From Rhodothermus marinus (GTDB lineage: Bacteria; Bacteroidota; Rhodothermia; Rhodothermales; Rhodothermaceae): a DNA stretch of 64,000 nt. Positions within the stretch are counted from its first letter, which is position 1. The number at the start of each line of letters is the position of its first letter. The stretch covers positions 859,501-923,500 of the forward strand of contig NZ_AP019797.1 of NCBI RefSeq assembly GCF_009936275.1, written 5' to 3'. Shown here one piece after another: positions 27,786-38,088 of this stretch. The notes under the pieces are model-generated. The model did no database searches, was not told where the DNA came from, and saw only the letters and a list, made by a program, of their open reading frames with translations. Position numbers and translations under genes: made by a program.

Positions 27786-29399
27786 ATGAGCGACCGTATC
27801 ATCATCTTCGACACCACGCTGCGCGACGGCGAGCAGGCGCCGGGCGCTTCCATGACAATCGACGAAAAACTGCGCATTGCGCATCAACTGGCCCGGCTGA
27901 ACGTGGATGTCATCGAGGCCGGCTTTCCGATCTCGTCGCCGGCCCAGTTCGAGGCCGTGCAGCGCATTGCCGCCGAGGTTGAAGGACCTGTCATCTGCGC
28001 GCTGGCGCGGGCGCGCGAAGAGGACATCCGGGCGGCGGCCGAGGCGCTCAAGCCCGGCAAACGCACGCGCATCCACACGTTCATTGCCACCAGCGACATC
28101 CACATCGACGCCAAGTTCGGCGACGAGCGCTACGGGCGCACGCTGGCCGAAAAGCGCCGGACGATCCTGCGCCTGGCCGAAGAGGCCGTCCGCCTGGCCC
28201 GCACCTTCACCGACGACGTGGAGTTCAGCGCCGAGGACGCCGGGCGCACTGACGTGGGCTACCTGGCCGAAGTCGTGCAGGTGGCCATCGAAGCCGGCGC
28301 CACCACGATCAACCTGCCCGACACGACCGGCTACTGCGTGCCCGACGAGTACGCGGCCATGTTCCGGGAGGTGATCCGGCGGGTACAGCCGCCCCCGCAC
28401 GTCATCTTCTCGGCGCACTGCCACGACGACCTGGGACTGGCCGTGGCCAACTCGCTGGCGGCCGTGCAGGCGGGTGTGCGTCAGATCGAGTGCACGATCA
28501 ACGGCATCGGCGAGCGGGCCGGCAATGCCGCCCTCGAGGAGGTCGTCATGGCGCTGAAGGTGCGTGGTGAGCGGTTTGGTCGCCTGCAGGTAAACATTGT
28601 CACGCAACACCTGACGGAAACCAGCCGCATGGTCTCGATGGCCACCGGCTTCCCGGTACCGCCCAACAAGGCCATCGTCGGCCGCAACGCCTTCAGCCAT
28701 GAGGCCGGTATCCACCAGCACGGCGTGCTGCGGCGGCGCGATACCTACGAGATCATGCGCGCCGAAGACGTGGGCCAGGAGCCCGAGCAGATCCGACTGG
28801 GACGCCACTCGGGGCGACATGGCCTTTTCAGCCGCCTGGCCAAACTGGGCATCGAGGTTCCGGAGGAGCGCAAAGAGGAAATCTACCGGCGCTTCCTGGC
28901 GCTGGCCGACCTGAAGAAGGAAATTTACGACGAGGATCTGCGCCGACTGGTAGAGGAGCAACCGGACGACAATCCGGAAGCACTCTACCAGCTCATGGAA
29001 ATGCACGTCGCGACCGGTACGCACCGAGCACCGGAGGCCGAGGTGCAGATTCTCAACCGGGCGACCAACACGCTGCGCATCGAACGGGCCACCGGCGACG
29101 GTCCGGTCAACGCCATCTACAAGGCGATCGACCAGGCCGTGGGAGCCGCGCACGAGCTGGTCAGCTACGAGCTGCGTTCGGTCACCGAAGGGGCCGACGC
29201 CGTGGGCGAGGTGACCGTCGTGATCGACTTCAACGGCACGCGCTTCAAGGGCGTGGCCCGGCACACCGACGTGCTGCGCGCGTCGGCCGACGCCTACCTG
29301 GAGGCTATCAACCAGCTCGAGCAGTATCGGGCTGATCGGGAAAGCGTCTCGTTCGTGAACGCGGGCATCATGCAATCCTTTGGCGGCGCAGCCGCCTGA
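27786..29399 (+). CDS. leuA: 2-isopropylmalate synthase
   Basis: A 537-aa enzyme that condenses acetyl-CoA with 2-oxoisovalerate, the first step of leucine synthesis. I chose ATG 27786 because homologues start as MSDRIIIFDTTLRDGEQ; an in-frame ATG at 27732 would add 18 unconserved residues. The catalytic barrel has DTTLRDGEQAPG and the metal-binding SAHCHDDLG. NGIGERAGNAALEE is the second signature. The C-terminal ~140 residues are the LeuA allosteric domain that binds leucine. There is no good Shine-Dalgarno, which is unusual in this operon. Confidence 0.95.
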   Translation: MSDRIIIFDTTLRDGEQAPGASMTIDEKLRIAHQLARLNVDVIEAGFPISSPAQFEAVQRIAAEVEGPVICALARAREEDIRAAAEALKPGKRTRIHTFIATSDIHIDAKFGDERYGRTLAEKRRTILRLAEEAVRLARTFTDDVEFSAEDAGRTDVGYLAEVVQVAIEAGATTINLPDTTGYCVPDEYAAMFREVIRRVQPPPHVIFSAHCHDDLGLAVANSLAAVQAGVRQIECTINGIGERAGNAALEEVVMALKVRGERFGRLQVNIVTQHLTETSRMVSMATGFPVPPNKAIVGRNAFSHEAGIHQHGVLRRRDTYEIMRAEDVGQEPEQIRLGRHSGRHGLFSRLAKLGIEVPEERKEEIYRRFLALADLKKEIYDEDLRRLVEEQPDDNPEALYQLMEMHVATGTHRAPEAEVQILNRATNTLRIERATGDGPVNAIYKAIDQAVGAAHELVSYELRSVTEGADAVGEVTVVIDFNGTRFKGVARHTDVLRASADAYLEAINQLEQYRADRESVSFVNAGIMQSFGGAAA

Positions 29400-29424
29400 A
29401 CCATAAACCCACAGGGGAACGCCT

Positions 29425-30723
29425 ATGGGCATGACCATCACCGAAAAGATCCTGGCCCGCCATGCCGGGCGCGACCGGGTAACCCCGGGCGAAAACATCT
29501 GGATCAGCGTCGACATCCTGATGACGCACGACGTGTGCGGGCCGCCAACCATCGAGATTTTCAAGCGTGAATTCGGACCGAATGCCCGCGTGTGGGATCG
29601 CGAAAAAGTTGTGATCCTGCCGGACCACTACATCTTTACGGCCGATCCGCACGCGCGGCGCAATATCGAGATTCTGCGCGAGTTCGCCCGTGAGCAGGAC
29701 CTGCCCTATTACTACGACGTGGGGACGTCCCGCTACAAGGGCGTCTGTCACGTAGCGCTGGCCGAAGAGGGCTTCAATCGTCCGGGTATCGTGCTGATCG
29801 GCACCGACAGCCACACCTGTACGTCGGGGGCTTTCGGCCTCTTTTCGACGGGGGTGGGCAACACGGACGCGGCCTTCATCATGGGCACCGGCAAGATCTG
29901 GGTCAAGGTGCCTGAAACCATGCGCTTCATCTTCGAGGGTAGCCTGCCACCCTACCTGATGGCCAAGGACCTCATCCTGGCCATCATCGGCGACATCGGG
30001 ATCGACGGGGCGACCTACCGCGCCATGGAATTCGACGGGGAGGCCGTTTACGACCTGTCGATCGAAGAGCGCATGACGCTCACGAACATGGCGATCGAAG
30101 CGGGTGGCAAAAGCGGCATCATCGCGCCCGACGAGAAGACGATCGCCTACGTGCAGGAGCGGACCGATGCGCCCTTTGAGATCTATCACAGCGATCCCGA
30201 TGCACGCTACCACTCGGAGTACGTCTACGACGTCTCCAAGCTGGAGCCCGTCGTGGCCAAACCGCACCGGCCCGACAACCGGGCGACCGTCACCGAGGTG
30301 GCCGGCACGAAGCTCGACCGTGCCTATATCGGAAGCTGCACGGGCGGCAAACTGGAAGACTTCATCGCGGCCGCCCGCATCCTGAAGGGGCAAGAGGTGC
30401 GGATCGATACCTTCGTGGTGCCGGCTTCCACCTACGTGGAGCAGCAGTTGCACCACTACAAGATCGACGGCGTCTCGCTCTACGACATCTTCGTAAATGC
30501 GGGTTGCAAGATCGGCCATGCCAGTTGCGGCGCGTGCCTGGGCGGCCCGCCCGACACGTTCGGCCGCACGCACGGCACCGAGGTGGTCATCTCGACCACG
30601 AACCGCAACTTCCCGGGCCGCATGGGCTCCAAGCAGGCCTCCGTCTATCTGGCCTCGCCGCTGACGGTGGCCGCTTCGGCCCTGACGGGCGTCATCACCG
30701 ACCCGCGCGAAGTGCTGGTGTAA
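29425..30723 (+). CDS. leuC: 3-isopropylmalate dehydratase large subunit
   Basis: A 432-aa aconitase-family subunit carrying the [4Fe-4S] cluster. The probable ligands are C305 (GSCTGG), C368 and C371 (HASCGACLGG); an extra C361 is nearby. The length and sequence style fit the shorter HacA/LeuC type shared with archaea and thermophiles more than the ~466-aa enterobacterial LeuC. With LeuD it isomerises isopropylmalate and, in the citramalate route, probably citramalate. GGGG lies upstream of the ATG. A 15-bp hairpin separates it from leuD. Confidence 0.95.
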   Translation: MGMTITEKILARHAGRDRVTPGENIWISVDILMTHDVCGPPTIEIFKREFGPNARVWDREKVVILPDHYIFTADPHARRNIEILREFAREQDLPYYYDVGTSRYKGVCHVALAEEGFNRPGIVLIGTDSHTCTSGAFGLFSTGVGNTDAAFIMGTGKIWVKVPETMRFIFEGSLPPYLMAKDLILAIIGDIGIDGATYRAMEFDGEAVYDLSIEERMTLTNMAIEAGGKSGIIAPDEKTIAYVQERTDAPFEIYHSDPDARYHSEYVYDVSKLEPVVAKPHRPDNRATVTEVAGTKLDRAYIGSCTGGKLEDFIAAARILKGQEVRIDTFVVPASTYVEQQLHHYKIDGVSLYDIFVNAGCKIGHASCGACLGGPPDTFGRTHGTEVVISTTNRNFPGRMGSKQASVYLASPLTVAASALTGVITDPREVLV

Positions 30724-30735
30724 TCCTGAAAAACA

Positions 30736-30769
30736 CGGGGTGGAGCAGTCTCCGGACTGCTCCACCCCG
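30736..30769 (+). terminator. 15-bp intra-operon hairpin between leuC and leuD
   Basis: A perfect 15-bp stem (30736-30750 with 30755-30769) is closed by the tetraloop TCCG, a UNCG-type loop that makes very stable RNA hairpins. Only CTTTCC follows, so termination would be partial. A role in trimming or stabilising the upstream transcript, or in lowering leuD and cimA relative to leuC, is possible. Confidence 0.5.
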
Positions 30770-30789
30770 CTTTCCAACCCGATACGGCT

Positions 30790-31359
30790 ATGAAAGACAT
30801 CATCCGTGGGCTGGCCTACGTCGTAGGTGACTCGATCGACACCGACCAGATCATTCCGGCGCAACACCTGGTCTACAGCCTGACGCGTCCCGAAGAACGG
30901 CGGCTCTATGGCCGCTATGCGCTCAGCGGCGTACCGGCCGAAGGCCAGGGCCTTCCGTTCGGTAACATTCCGTTTACCGAGCCGGACGCCTACAAAAGCC
31001 GCTTCAAGATCGTGGTGGCCGGCAAGAATTTCGGCTGCGGTTCCTCGCGCGAGCACGCCCCGTTCGCGCTCCAGGAAGCCGGCTGCGAGGCCGTCGTCGC
31101 CGAAAGCTATGCGCGCATCTTCTACCGCAACGCCATCGACGGCGGCTTTCTCGTGCCGTTCGAAACGCCGGTTCGCCTGATCGACAAAATCCGCACGGGC
31201 GACGAGCTGGAGATCGACACGCGCCTGGCCAAGCTGACGAATCTGACCACCGGCGAAGAATTTCTGCTCCATCCACTGGGCGAAGTGGCCGAAATCCTGC
31301 GGGCAGGCAACCTGTTCGAGTATGCCCGTAAGGCCGGCCTGATCCCCACAAACGCCTGA
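30790..31359 (+). CDS. leuD: 3-isopropylmalate dehydratase small subunit
   Basis: A 189-aa swivelling-domain partner of LeuC. GDSIDTDQIIPAQHL near the start and NFGCGSSREHAPFAL (about 80-94) are the diagnostic aconitase-swivel motifs. The length is close to archaeal-type LeuD (~165-190 aa), consistent with the short LeuC. It lies 66 nt after leuC, beyond a hairpin, and 5 nt before cimA. Confidence 0.95.
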   Translation: MKDIIRGLAYVVGDSIDTDQIIPAQHLVYSLTRPEERRLYGRYALSGVPAEGQGLPFGNIPFTEPDAYKSRFKIVVAGKNFGCGSSREHAPFALQEAGCEAVVAESYARIFYRNAIDGGFLVPFETPVRLIDKIRTGDELEIDTRLAKLTNLTTGEEFLLHPLGEVAEILRAGNLFEYARKAGLIPTNA

Positions 31360-31364
31360 CAGCC

Positions 31365-32959
<1,595 letters not shown>

Positions 32960-32972
<13 letters not shown>

Positions 32973-35900
32973 ACGAGCGGGCGCGTCTCCACCTTGCCGC
33001 CGATCTCCAGGCGGACGAAGTACAGGCCTGAGGCCACCTCGATTCCTGCATCGCTGCGGCCGTCCCAGGTAATGGTATGGCGGCCGGTGCCCGGCACGCC
33101 GTCTACTAACTGGCGCACCCGCCGTCCCAGCAGGTCGTAGATCGTCAGGCGCACGGGTTCGGGATCGGGCACATCGTACACGATCTGAATGACGTTGCCG
33201 CCGCCGGAAGGTATGTAAACCTGCACGCCGGCCTCAGCCGGAATCACCTCCAGGTGAATACGCGGCGTTTCGAGCGTGAACATACCGTCGCTGACGGCCA
33301 CGACCACCGTGTACTGGCCGACTTCCTGCGGGGTGAACGTAAACTGGCCACTCTGTGGATCGATGGTGGCGCCCACCGGTGCTTCGACCAGCGTATAGGT
33401 CAGCGGATCACCTTCCGGATCTTCGGCCCGGAACTGATAGCGGAACGTCCGGCCCACCACGAGCACCGTGTCGGTGAGCACGGCCGTAAAGGTCGGCGGG
33501 CTGTTGGTATCCTGCACGACGAGCACGGTCCGGGCCGTATCGGTGGCCAGGCCGTCCGTGACCAGCAGGCGTACCGGGTAGGTGCCGGCCTGGTTGAAGC
33601 CGGGCACAAACCGGACCTGGCCGGTCAACGGATCCACCGAGAACCCGTCCGGTCCTTCCAGCACTCGGAAGCTGAGCGAGGCGCAGGCGTCCGGATCGGT
33701 GGCCGCAAATTGCCAGTTGAGCGCTTCGCCTTCATGGGCGACCAGCGTGTCGGGCACGGACACGAAGGCGGGCGGCTCGTTGGGGATGGAGGGCTGGATG
33801 ACCTCGTCCCAGAACCGTTGCGCTTCGTCGGCTGCCTGCGTGAGCGTGTCGGCATCGGCGGCCGCCAGAATGGCAAAGGCTACCGGAATGCGGCAGCCCG
33901 GATCGAGCCGGAAGGGGCCTGCCGCCATGAGCTGCGACACGTCGGTATTGCTGAGATGCGTCCGCTGCAGGCCGCCCGAGAGTGCGCTCCACTTTTCGCT
34001 CTGCGTGAAGCCGTCGTAGAGTTCCGTCGGATTGTCGATCACCCGGTAGGAGAAAGGCGCCGGGGTCAGCAGGCGAATGGCCGCCAGTGTATCGGGGTTG
34101 GTGCTTTTATCCTGCACGATGCCCAGGCGACGCGTCGGGTCGTAGCGGGCATAGTCCTGCGCGTCCGGATTCACGTCCCAGTCCAGAAAAATTCCGGCAT
34201 ACAGCGGAGAAAGCGTTGTGGTGCGCGTATTCTCAATGGTGTAGTGGACGATCACAAAGAGCTGGCGCCCCGGAACCGTATCGGCGTAGGTTTCCTGCAG
34301 TACGTTGATGTGCAGCGGGAAGGGCGCTGCCCGGTCGGTCAGTTCGATGGTGCCCTGCTGGGCCGTAAAGCGTCCCGGTGCGATGACTTCAAGGCTGCCG
34401 CCTTCGGTCGGCTGGAAGTCGCGGTGCTGAGTGGATCCGTCTTCGCCCCGGACAGCGTCCGAGACAAACTGGGCCGAGATGCCGGCCAATAGGCCCCCTT
34501 CAAAAAGCAAATTGTGCCCGTCCAGCACGAAGCCCACGCCGCTCGACTCTCCAGCAAAGCCCGTCCAGCCGAGATTGCCCGTAGTGGTAATCGAGGTCTG
34601 AATGCGTCCCGTTGCCAGCGTAGCGGTTTGCTCGGGGTTAACCACCAGGCGGAACAGATCGCGGTCGGCGTAGCCGCCGTCGGCCTGAATGTCGGCCAGA
34701 AAAATCGCCGTGCGGTTTTGCGGGGCATCGGAGGCAATGCTGAAGGAAAACGTCACCAGCACGGTATCGCCTGGATTGAGCTGCGACACCTGAGCCTCGC
34801 CCTGCAGGATGGTGAGGTAGTCGGCGTCGGCGCTCAACTGAAACTGCACCCCGGTGGCCGGGGCCAGATGATTCGTGAAGCGGGCGGTGAGCTGAACGGT
34901 CTCGCCGCTTTCGAGGTAGCCGTCGGCGTCGCTATCGGCCACGTCGAGATCGACCAGGCGGATGGCCGGAAAGCCGGTTTCCGTGACGGCGCGGAAGGCG
35001 TTGATGCGGCCGCGGCCCAGGCGTCCGGAAAAGCCCGGATTGACGGCGTCGATCGGGTCGGCGGTCAGGCGGATCTGTTCGCGGGCCTGATCGGGCGTGT
35101 ATTCGGGAAAGCGCGTCCGCACCAGGGCGGCGATGCCGGCCGTCAGGGGACTGGCGAACGAGGTGCCGCTGGCCGATCCCGTGTAGCGGCCGTTAGGCAG
35201 CGTGCTGTTCAGGTTGACGCCCGGCGCGAAGACGTTCACGCTGCGCCCGTAGTTCGAAAAGCTGGCCTTGCCGTCGTTGTCTTTGTTGGTGGCGCCCACC
35301 GAGAGCACGCGCGGATGGCTGGCCGGACCGAACGGCACGCGGTCGTTGTCGCCGCTGTCGTTGCCGGCGGCCGCCACGATGAGGCTGCCCAGATCGGTGG
35401 CGAATTCGACCACGTCGGCTTCCAGTCTGGAAAGACCGGGACCGCCCCAGCTCGCATTGATCACCTGCGCGCCGTTCAGGGCAGCGTACACGATTCCCTG
35501 ATAGCCGTAGCAGATGCTGCGATCCGTGTCAGCGCAGCTCGCATTGATCGGCATAAAGCGGGCGTTCCAGCTACTGCCCGACACGCCCCGATTGTTGTTC
35601 GTGACGGCGGCGGCCACGCCGGCTACCTGGGTGCCGTGCGCCGCGTTGAGCGGCGTGGCCGAAAGTCCGGAAGGATCGGGCGTATCGTTGGCAAAATTCC
35701 AGCCGTGTACGTCGTCGACAAAGCCGTTGCCGTCGTCGTCGATGCCGTTGTCGGGGATCTCACCCGGGTTGGTCCACACGTTGTCGATCAGGTCGGGATG
35801 ACGCCAGTCGGTGCCGCCGTCCACGATAGCGATGACCACGTCGCCCTGTTCGCCCTTGACCACGTCCCAGGCTTCCGGCGCCTGAATGCGTGGCAGGTGG

Positions 35901-36325
35901 GTCATCTGTGGGTAAAGCGAGTCGTTGGGGACCTCCACGATCTGCCGGATCGGCAGCGGCTCGGCGTACACGACGCCGGGCAGGCGGCTCAACTCGGCCG
36001 CCACGCGCCAGGGCGAGATCGGACGGTTGTAGCGCAATAGATAGATGGTGCGCAGACGGTCCAGCGCGGGATGCGGACGTTTCCGGGCCGCCTGCTCCAG
36101 AAAAGGAAAGGCCGGCTCCAGCGCGACGGGCTCGAAGCGGGCCAGCGTGCGGTCCAGCATCGGACGGCCGGTCTTGCCGGCCTGCAATGTGATCGGCACT
36201 TCAAACTTGACAACGACAACGCCGGGCTGTACGGGCATTCGAGGAGTGCGATCGGCTCGGGCCGACCGGACGAATACACCCGTGAGCAGCAGTGCGAAAA
36301 AGACGGATCGCAGCGCAGAACGCAT
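32960..36325 (-). CDS. secreted subtilisin-like (S8) protease with sorting domain
   Basis: An 1121-aa exported protease. The start is ATG 36325, giving a signal peptide (MRSALRSVFFALLLTG, cleavage near ARA-DR); the open frame extends upstream but is unconserved. A ~125-residue inhibitor-like propeptide precedes the catalytic domain. The triad is D169 (AIVDGGTD), H230 (AAHGTQVAG) and S389 (SGTSFASP), with oxyanion N322. A ~300-residue beta-rich segment, two cadherin/Ig-like repeats and a FlgD-like type IX sorting tail (IYDLLGRRVRQL, SGLYFVRLE) follow. A Ca-binding-like DDDGNGFVDDVHGWNF loop is present. The 3' end overlaps cimA by 13 nt. Confidence 0.92.
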
Positions 36326-36407
36326 GGCTTTCGTCGGTTCGCGAAGCGTTTGTCGCTTCAAAATAACGCCCGTCCCGGTCTGAATCCAGACGGATGCGGC
36401 GATGCGC

Positions 36408-37259
36408 TCAGGAGTCGGGTTTATGCCGATCCAGCGATTTGGCCTCCTCCCAGTAGCGATCCATTTCGTCCAGATCGGCCTCGGCCGGGGTGCGGCCCTG
36501 CTCGGCCAGCCGCGCCTCGATATGCCGGAAACGACGAATGAACTTGTTGTTGGTGCGCTGCAGGGCGTTTTCCGGATTGAGTCCCAGCAGCCGCGCATAG
36601 TTCACGAGGGCAAACAGCACATCGCCCAGCTCGTCTTCCAGTTTTTCCGGGGCGGCTCCGGTCTGTGTCAGCTGGTGGAACTCCTGCAGCTCCTCTTCCA
36701 CTTTCTGCCAGGCCTGCTTCCGTTCCGGAAAGTCGAAGCCCACACCGGCCGCCTTTTCCTGAATCCGGTAAGCCCGCAGCAGGGCCGGCAGATGCCGCGG
36801 CACGCCTTCGAGGGCCGAAACCTGCGCCTTGCGGGCGGCGGCCTTTTCTCTGAGCTTGATCTGCTCCCAGTTGCTCAGCACTTCCTGCACGCTCCCTACC
36901 TGCACGTCCCCGAAAACATGCGGGTGGCGCCGGATGAGCTTTTCGGTTTCGGTTTCGATCACGTCTTTCAGCGTGAAGCGTCCGGCCTGCTCGGCCATGA
37001 CGCTGTGGAACACCACATGCAACAGCAGGTCGCCCAGCTCGCGCTTGAGTTCTTCCCAGTCGTTTTCTTCGATGGCCGAGACGACCTCGTAGGCTTCCTC
37101 GATGAGCAGGTGCTTGACCGACTCGTGCGTCTGCTCCCGATCCCAGGGGCAATCGCGGCGAAGCTGGCGCACGATCGCCACAAAGTCGGCGTAAGCCTCC
37201 AGCCGGTCTTCCGATTCGCGAAACGACGGATCGTAGGGTTTCTTTTCTGCTTCCGCCAT
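36408..37259 (-). CDS. mazG: nucleoside triphosphate pyrophosphohydrolase MazG
   Basis: A 283-aa tandem MazG protein that hydrolyses (d)NTPs to monophosphates, thought to cleanse damaged nucleotides or lower ppGpp. I chose ATG 37259 (MAEAEKKPYDP); the frame is open to 37388 without conservation. Domain 1 has CPWDREQTHESVKHLLIEEAYE and ELGDLLLHVVFH, the Mg-binding EExxE and ExxD pattern. Domain 2 repeats it as VEEELQEFHQL and ELGDVLFALVNYAR. It lies 82 nt upstream of the subtilase on the same strand and diverges from ssb. Confidence 0.93.
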   Translation of the reverse strand: MAEAEKKPYDPSFRESEDRLEAYADFVAIVRQLRRDCPWDREQTHESVKHLLIEEAYEVVSAIEENDWEELKRELGDLLLHVVFHSVMAEQAGRFTLKDVIETETEKLIRRHPHVFGDVQVGSVQEVLSNWEQIKLREKAAARKAQVSALEGVPRHLPALLRAYRIQEKAAGVGFDFPERKQAWQKVEEELQEFHQLTQTGAAPEKLEDELGDVLFALVNYARLLGLNPENALQRTNNKFIRRFRHIEARLAEQGRTPAEADLDEMDRYWEEAKSLDRHKPDS

Positions 37260-37428
37260 GATTCCAGCGGTTAATGACCCGGGTGCAACCGACGGCACCA
37301 TAACCACCCGAGGCGCGATTTGTTTTGCAGTGCACAGGGGCGGCGGGTGACGAAAAAATTTCTCGTACTGGATCAAAGGGTGTGACATACTGTTGACACT
37401 AATCGTAAATTAGCTTCCTCATTGCATC

Positions 37429-37502
37429 TCCTGGCGGGCTCGTGTGCGCACCGCAGGGAGGGCCGGCCTCCGGCCGGTGGACTCGTGTGCCAGCCGCCAG
37501 GA
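37429..37502 (+). promoter_or_regulatory. structured 5' leader of ssb
   Basis: A perfect 9-bp stem (37429-37437 with 37494-37502) closes a 56-nt region that contains a second hairpin GGCCGG/CCGGCC (37461-37466 with 37470-37475), plus a palindrome GTGCGCAC at 37443-37450. The nonamer CTCGTGTGC occurs twice inside (37439-37447 and 37482-37490). The structure ends 26 nt before the ssb Shine-Dalgarno. It could be an autoregulatory or stability element; this is inference. Confidence 0.4.
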
Positions 37503-37527
37503 CTCATGGAATCACCAACCAAAAACC

Positions 37528-37534
37528 AGGAGGT
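37528..37534 (+). promoter_or_regulatory. perfect Shine-Dalgarno of ssb
   Basis: AGGAGGT lies 5 nt ahead of ATG 37540 and fully matches the anti-Shine-Dalgarno. It fixes the ssb start against in-frame upstream codons that keep the frame open to 37444. Most genes in this window have weak sites, so this one stands out and suggests high translation. Confidence 0.85.
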
Positions 37535-37539
37535 GCATC

Positions 37540-38025
37540 ATGGCACGCAGCATCAACAAGGTTATTCTCGTCGGCAACCTGGGGCAGGATCCCGAACTCC
37601 GCTACACGCCCGGCGGCACGGCCGTCTGCAACATGCGTCTGGCCACCAACGAGGTCTATCGCGATGCCGATGGCAATCTGGTGGAGCGCACGGAGTGGCA
37701 TAATCTGGTGGCCTGGGGACGGCTGGCAGAGATCTGCAATCAGTACCTCCGGAAAGGCTCCAAGGTGTACGTGGAGGGTTCGCTCCAGACGCGCTCGTGG
37801 GAAGACCGCGATGGCAACACCCGGTACACCACGGAGATCAAGATCCGGGAGATGGTGATGCTGGATCCGCGGAGCGAGGCCGCACCCGAGTCGGGGGCAT
37901 CCATTGCGGCCCCGACACAGCGCCAGGCGGCCGCGCCGCGTCAGACGTTTGCGCCGGAGCCCGAACCGGAAGCCTTCGATGAGGACGCCTACACGCTGTC
38001 GCCGGACGACGACCTGCCGTTCTGA
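37540..38025 (+). CDS. ssb: single-stranded DNA-binding protein
   Basis: A 161-aa protein that coats single-stranded DNA in replication and repair. The OB-fold occupies residues 1-110 ([50 protein letters not shown]). A Pro-, Ala- and Gln-rich linker leads to the acidic tip DDDLPF that recruits partner proteins. Length and layout are typical. The start is set by a perfect Shine-Dalgarno. A bidirectional terminator follows. Confidence 0.97.
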   Translation: MARSINKVILVGNLGQDPELRYTPGGTAVCNMRLATNEVYRDADGNLVERTEWHNLVAWGRLAEICNQYLRKGSKVYVEGSLQTRSWEDRDGNTRYTTEIKIREMVMLDPRSEAAPESGASIAAPTQRQAAAPRQTFAPEPEPEAFDEDAYTLSPDDDLPF

Positions 38026-38044
38026 GTGCGCAACAGAAGCAAAA

Positions 38045-38077
38045 AAAGCGGGGCGCCCATTACAGGCGCCCCGCTTT
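38045..38077. terminator. bidirectional Rho-independent terminator between ssb and degP
   Basis: A perfect 13-bp stem (38045-38057 with 38065-38077) with a 7-nt loop. On the plus strand the stem ends in TTTGTT. On the minus strand the A-run at 38041-38047 gives a T-tract. It serves both convergent genes. Confidence 0.85.
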
Positions 38078-38088
38078 GTTATGATCGC

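Noticed and set aside
37381-37420. Classical -35/-10 promoter for ssb at the TTGACA near 37393
   Set aside because: The only AT-rich -10-like hexamer (TAAATT) is about 7 nt downstream, too close for a working promoter.
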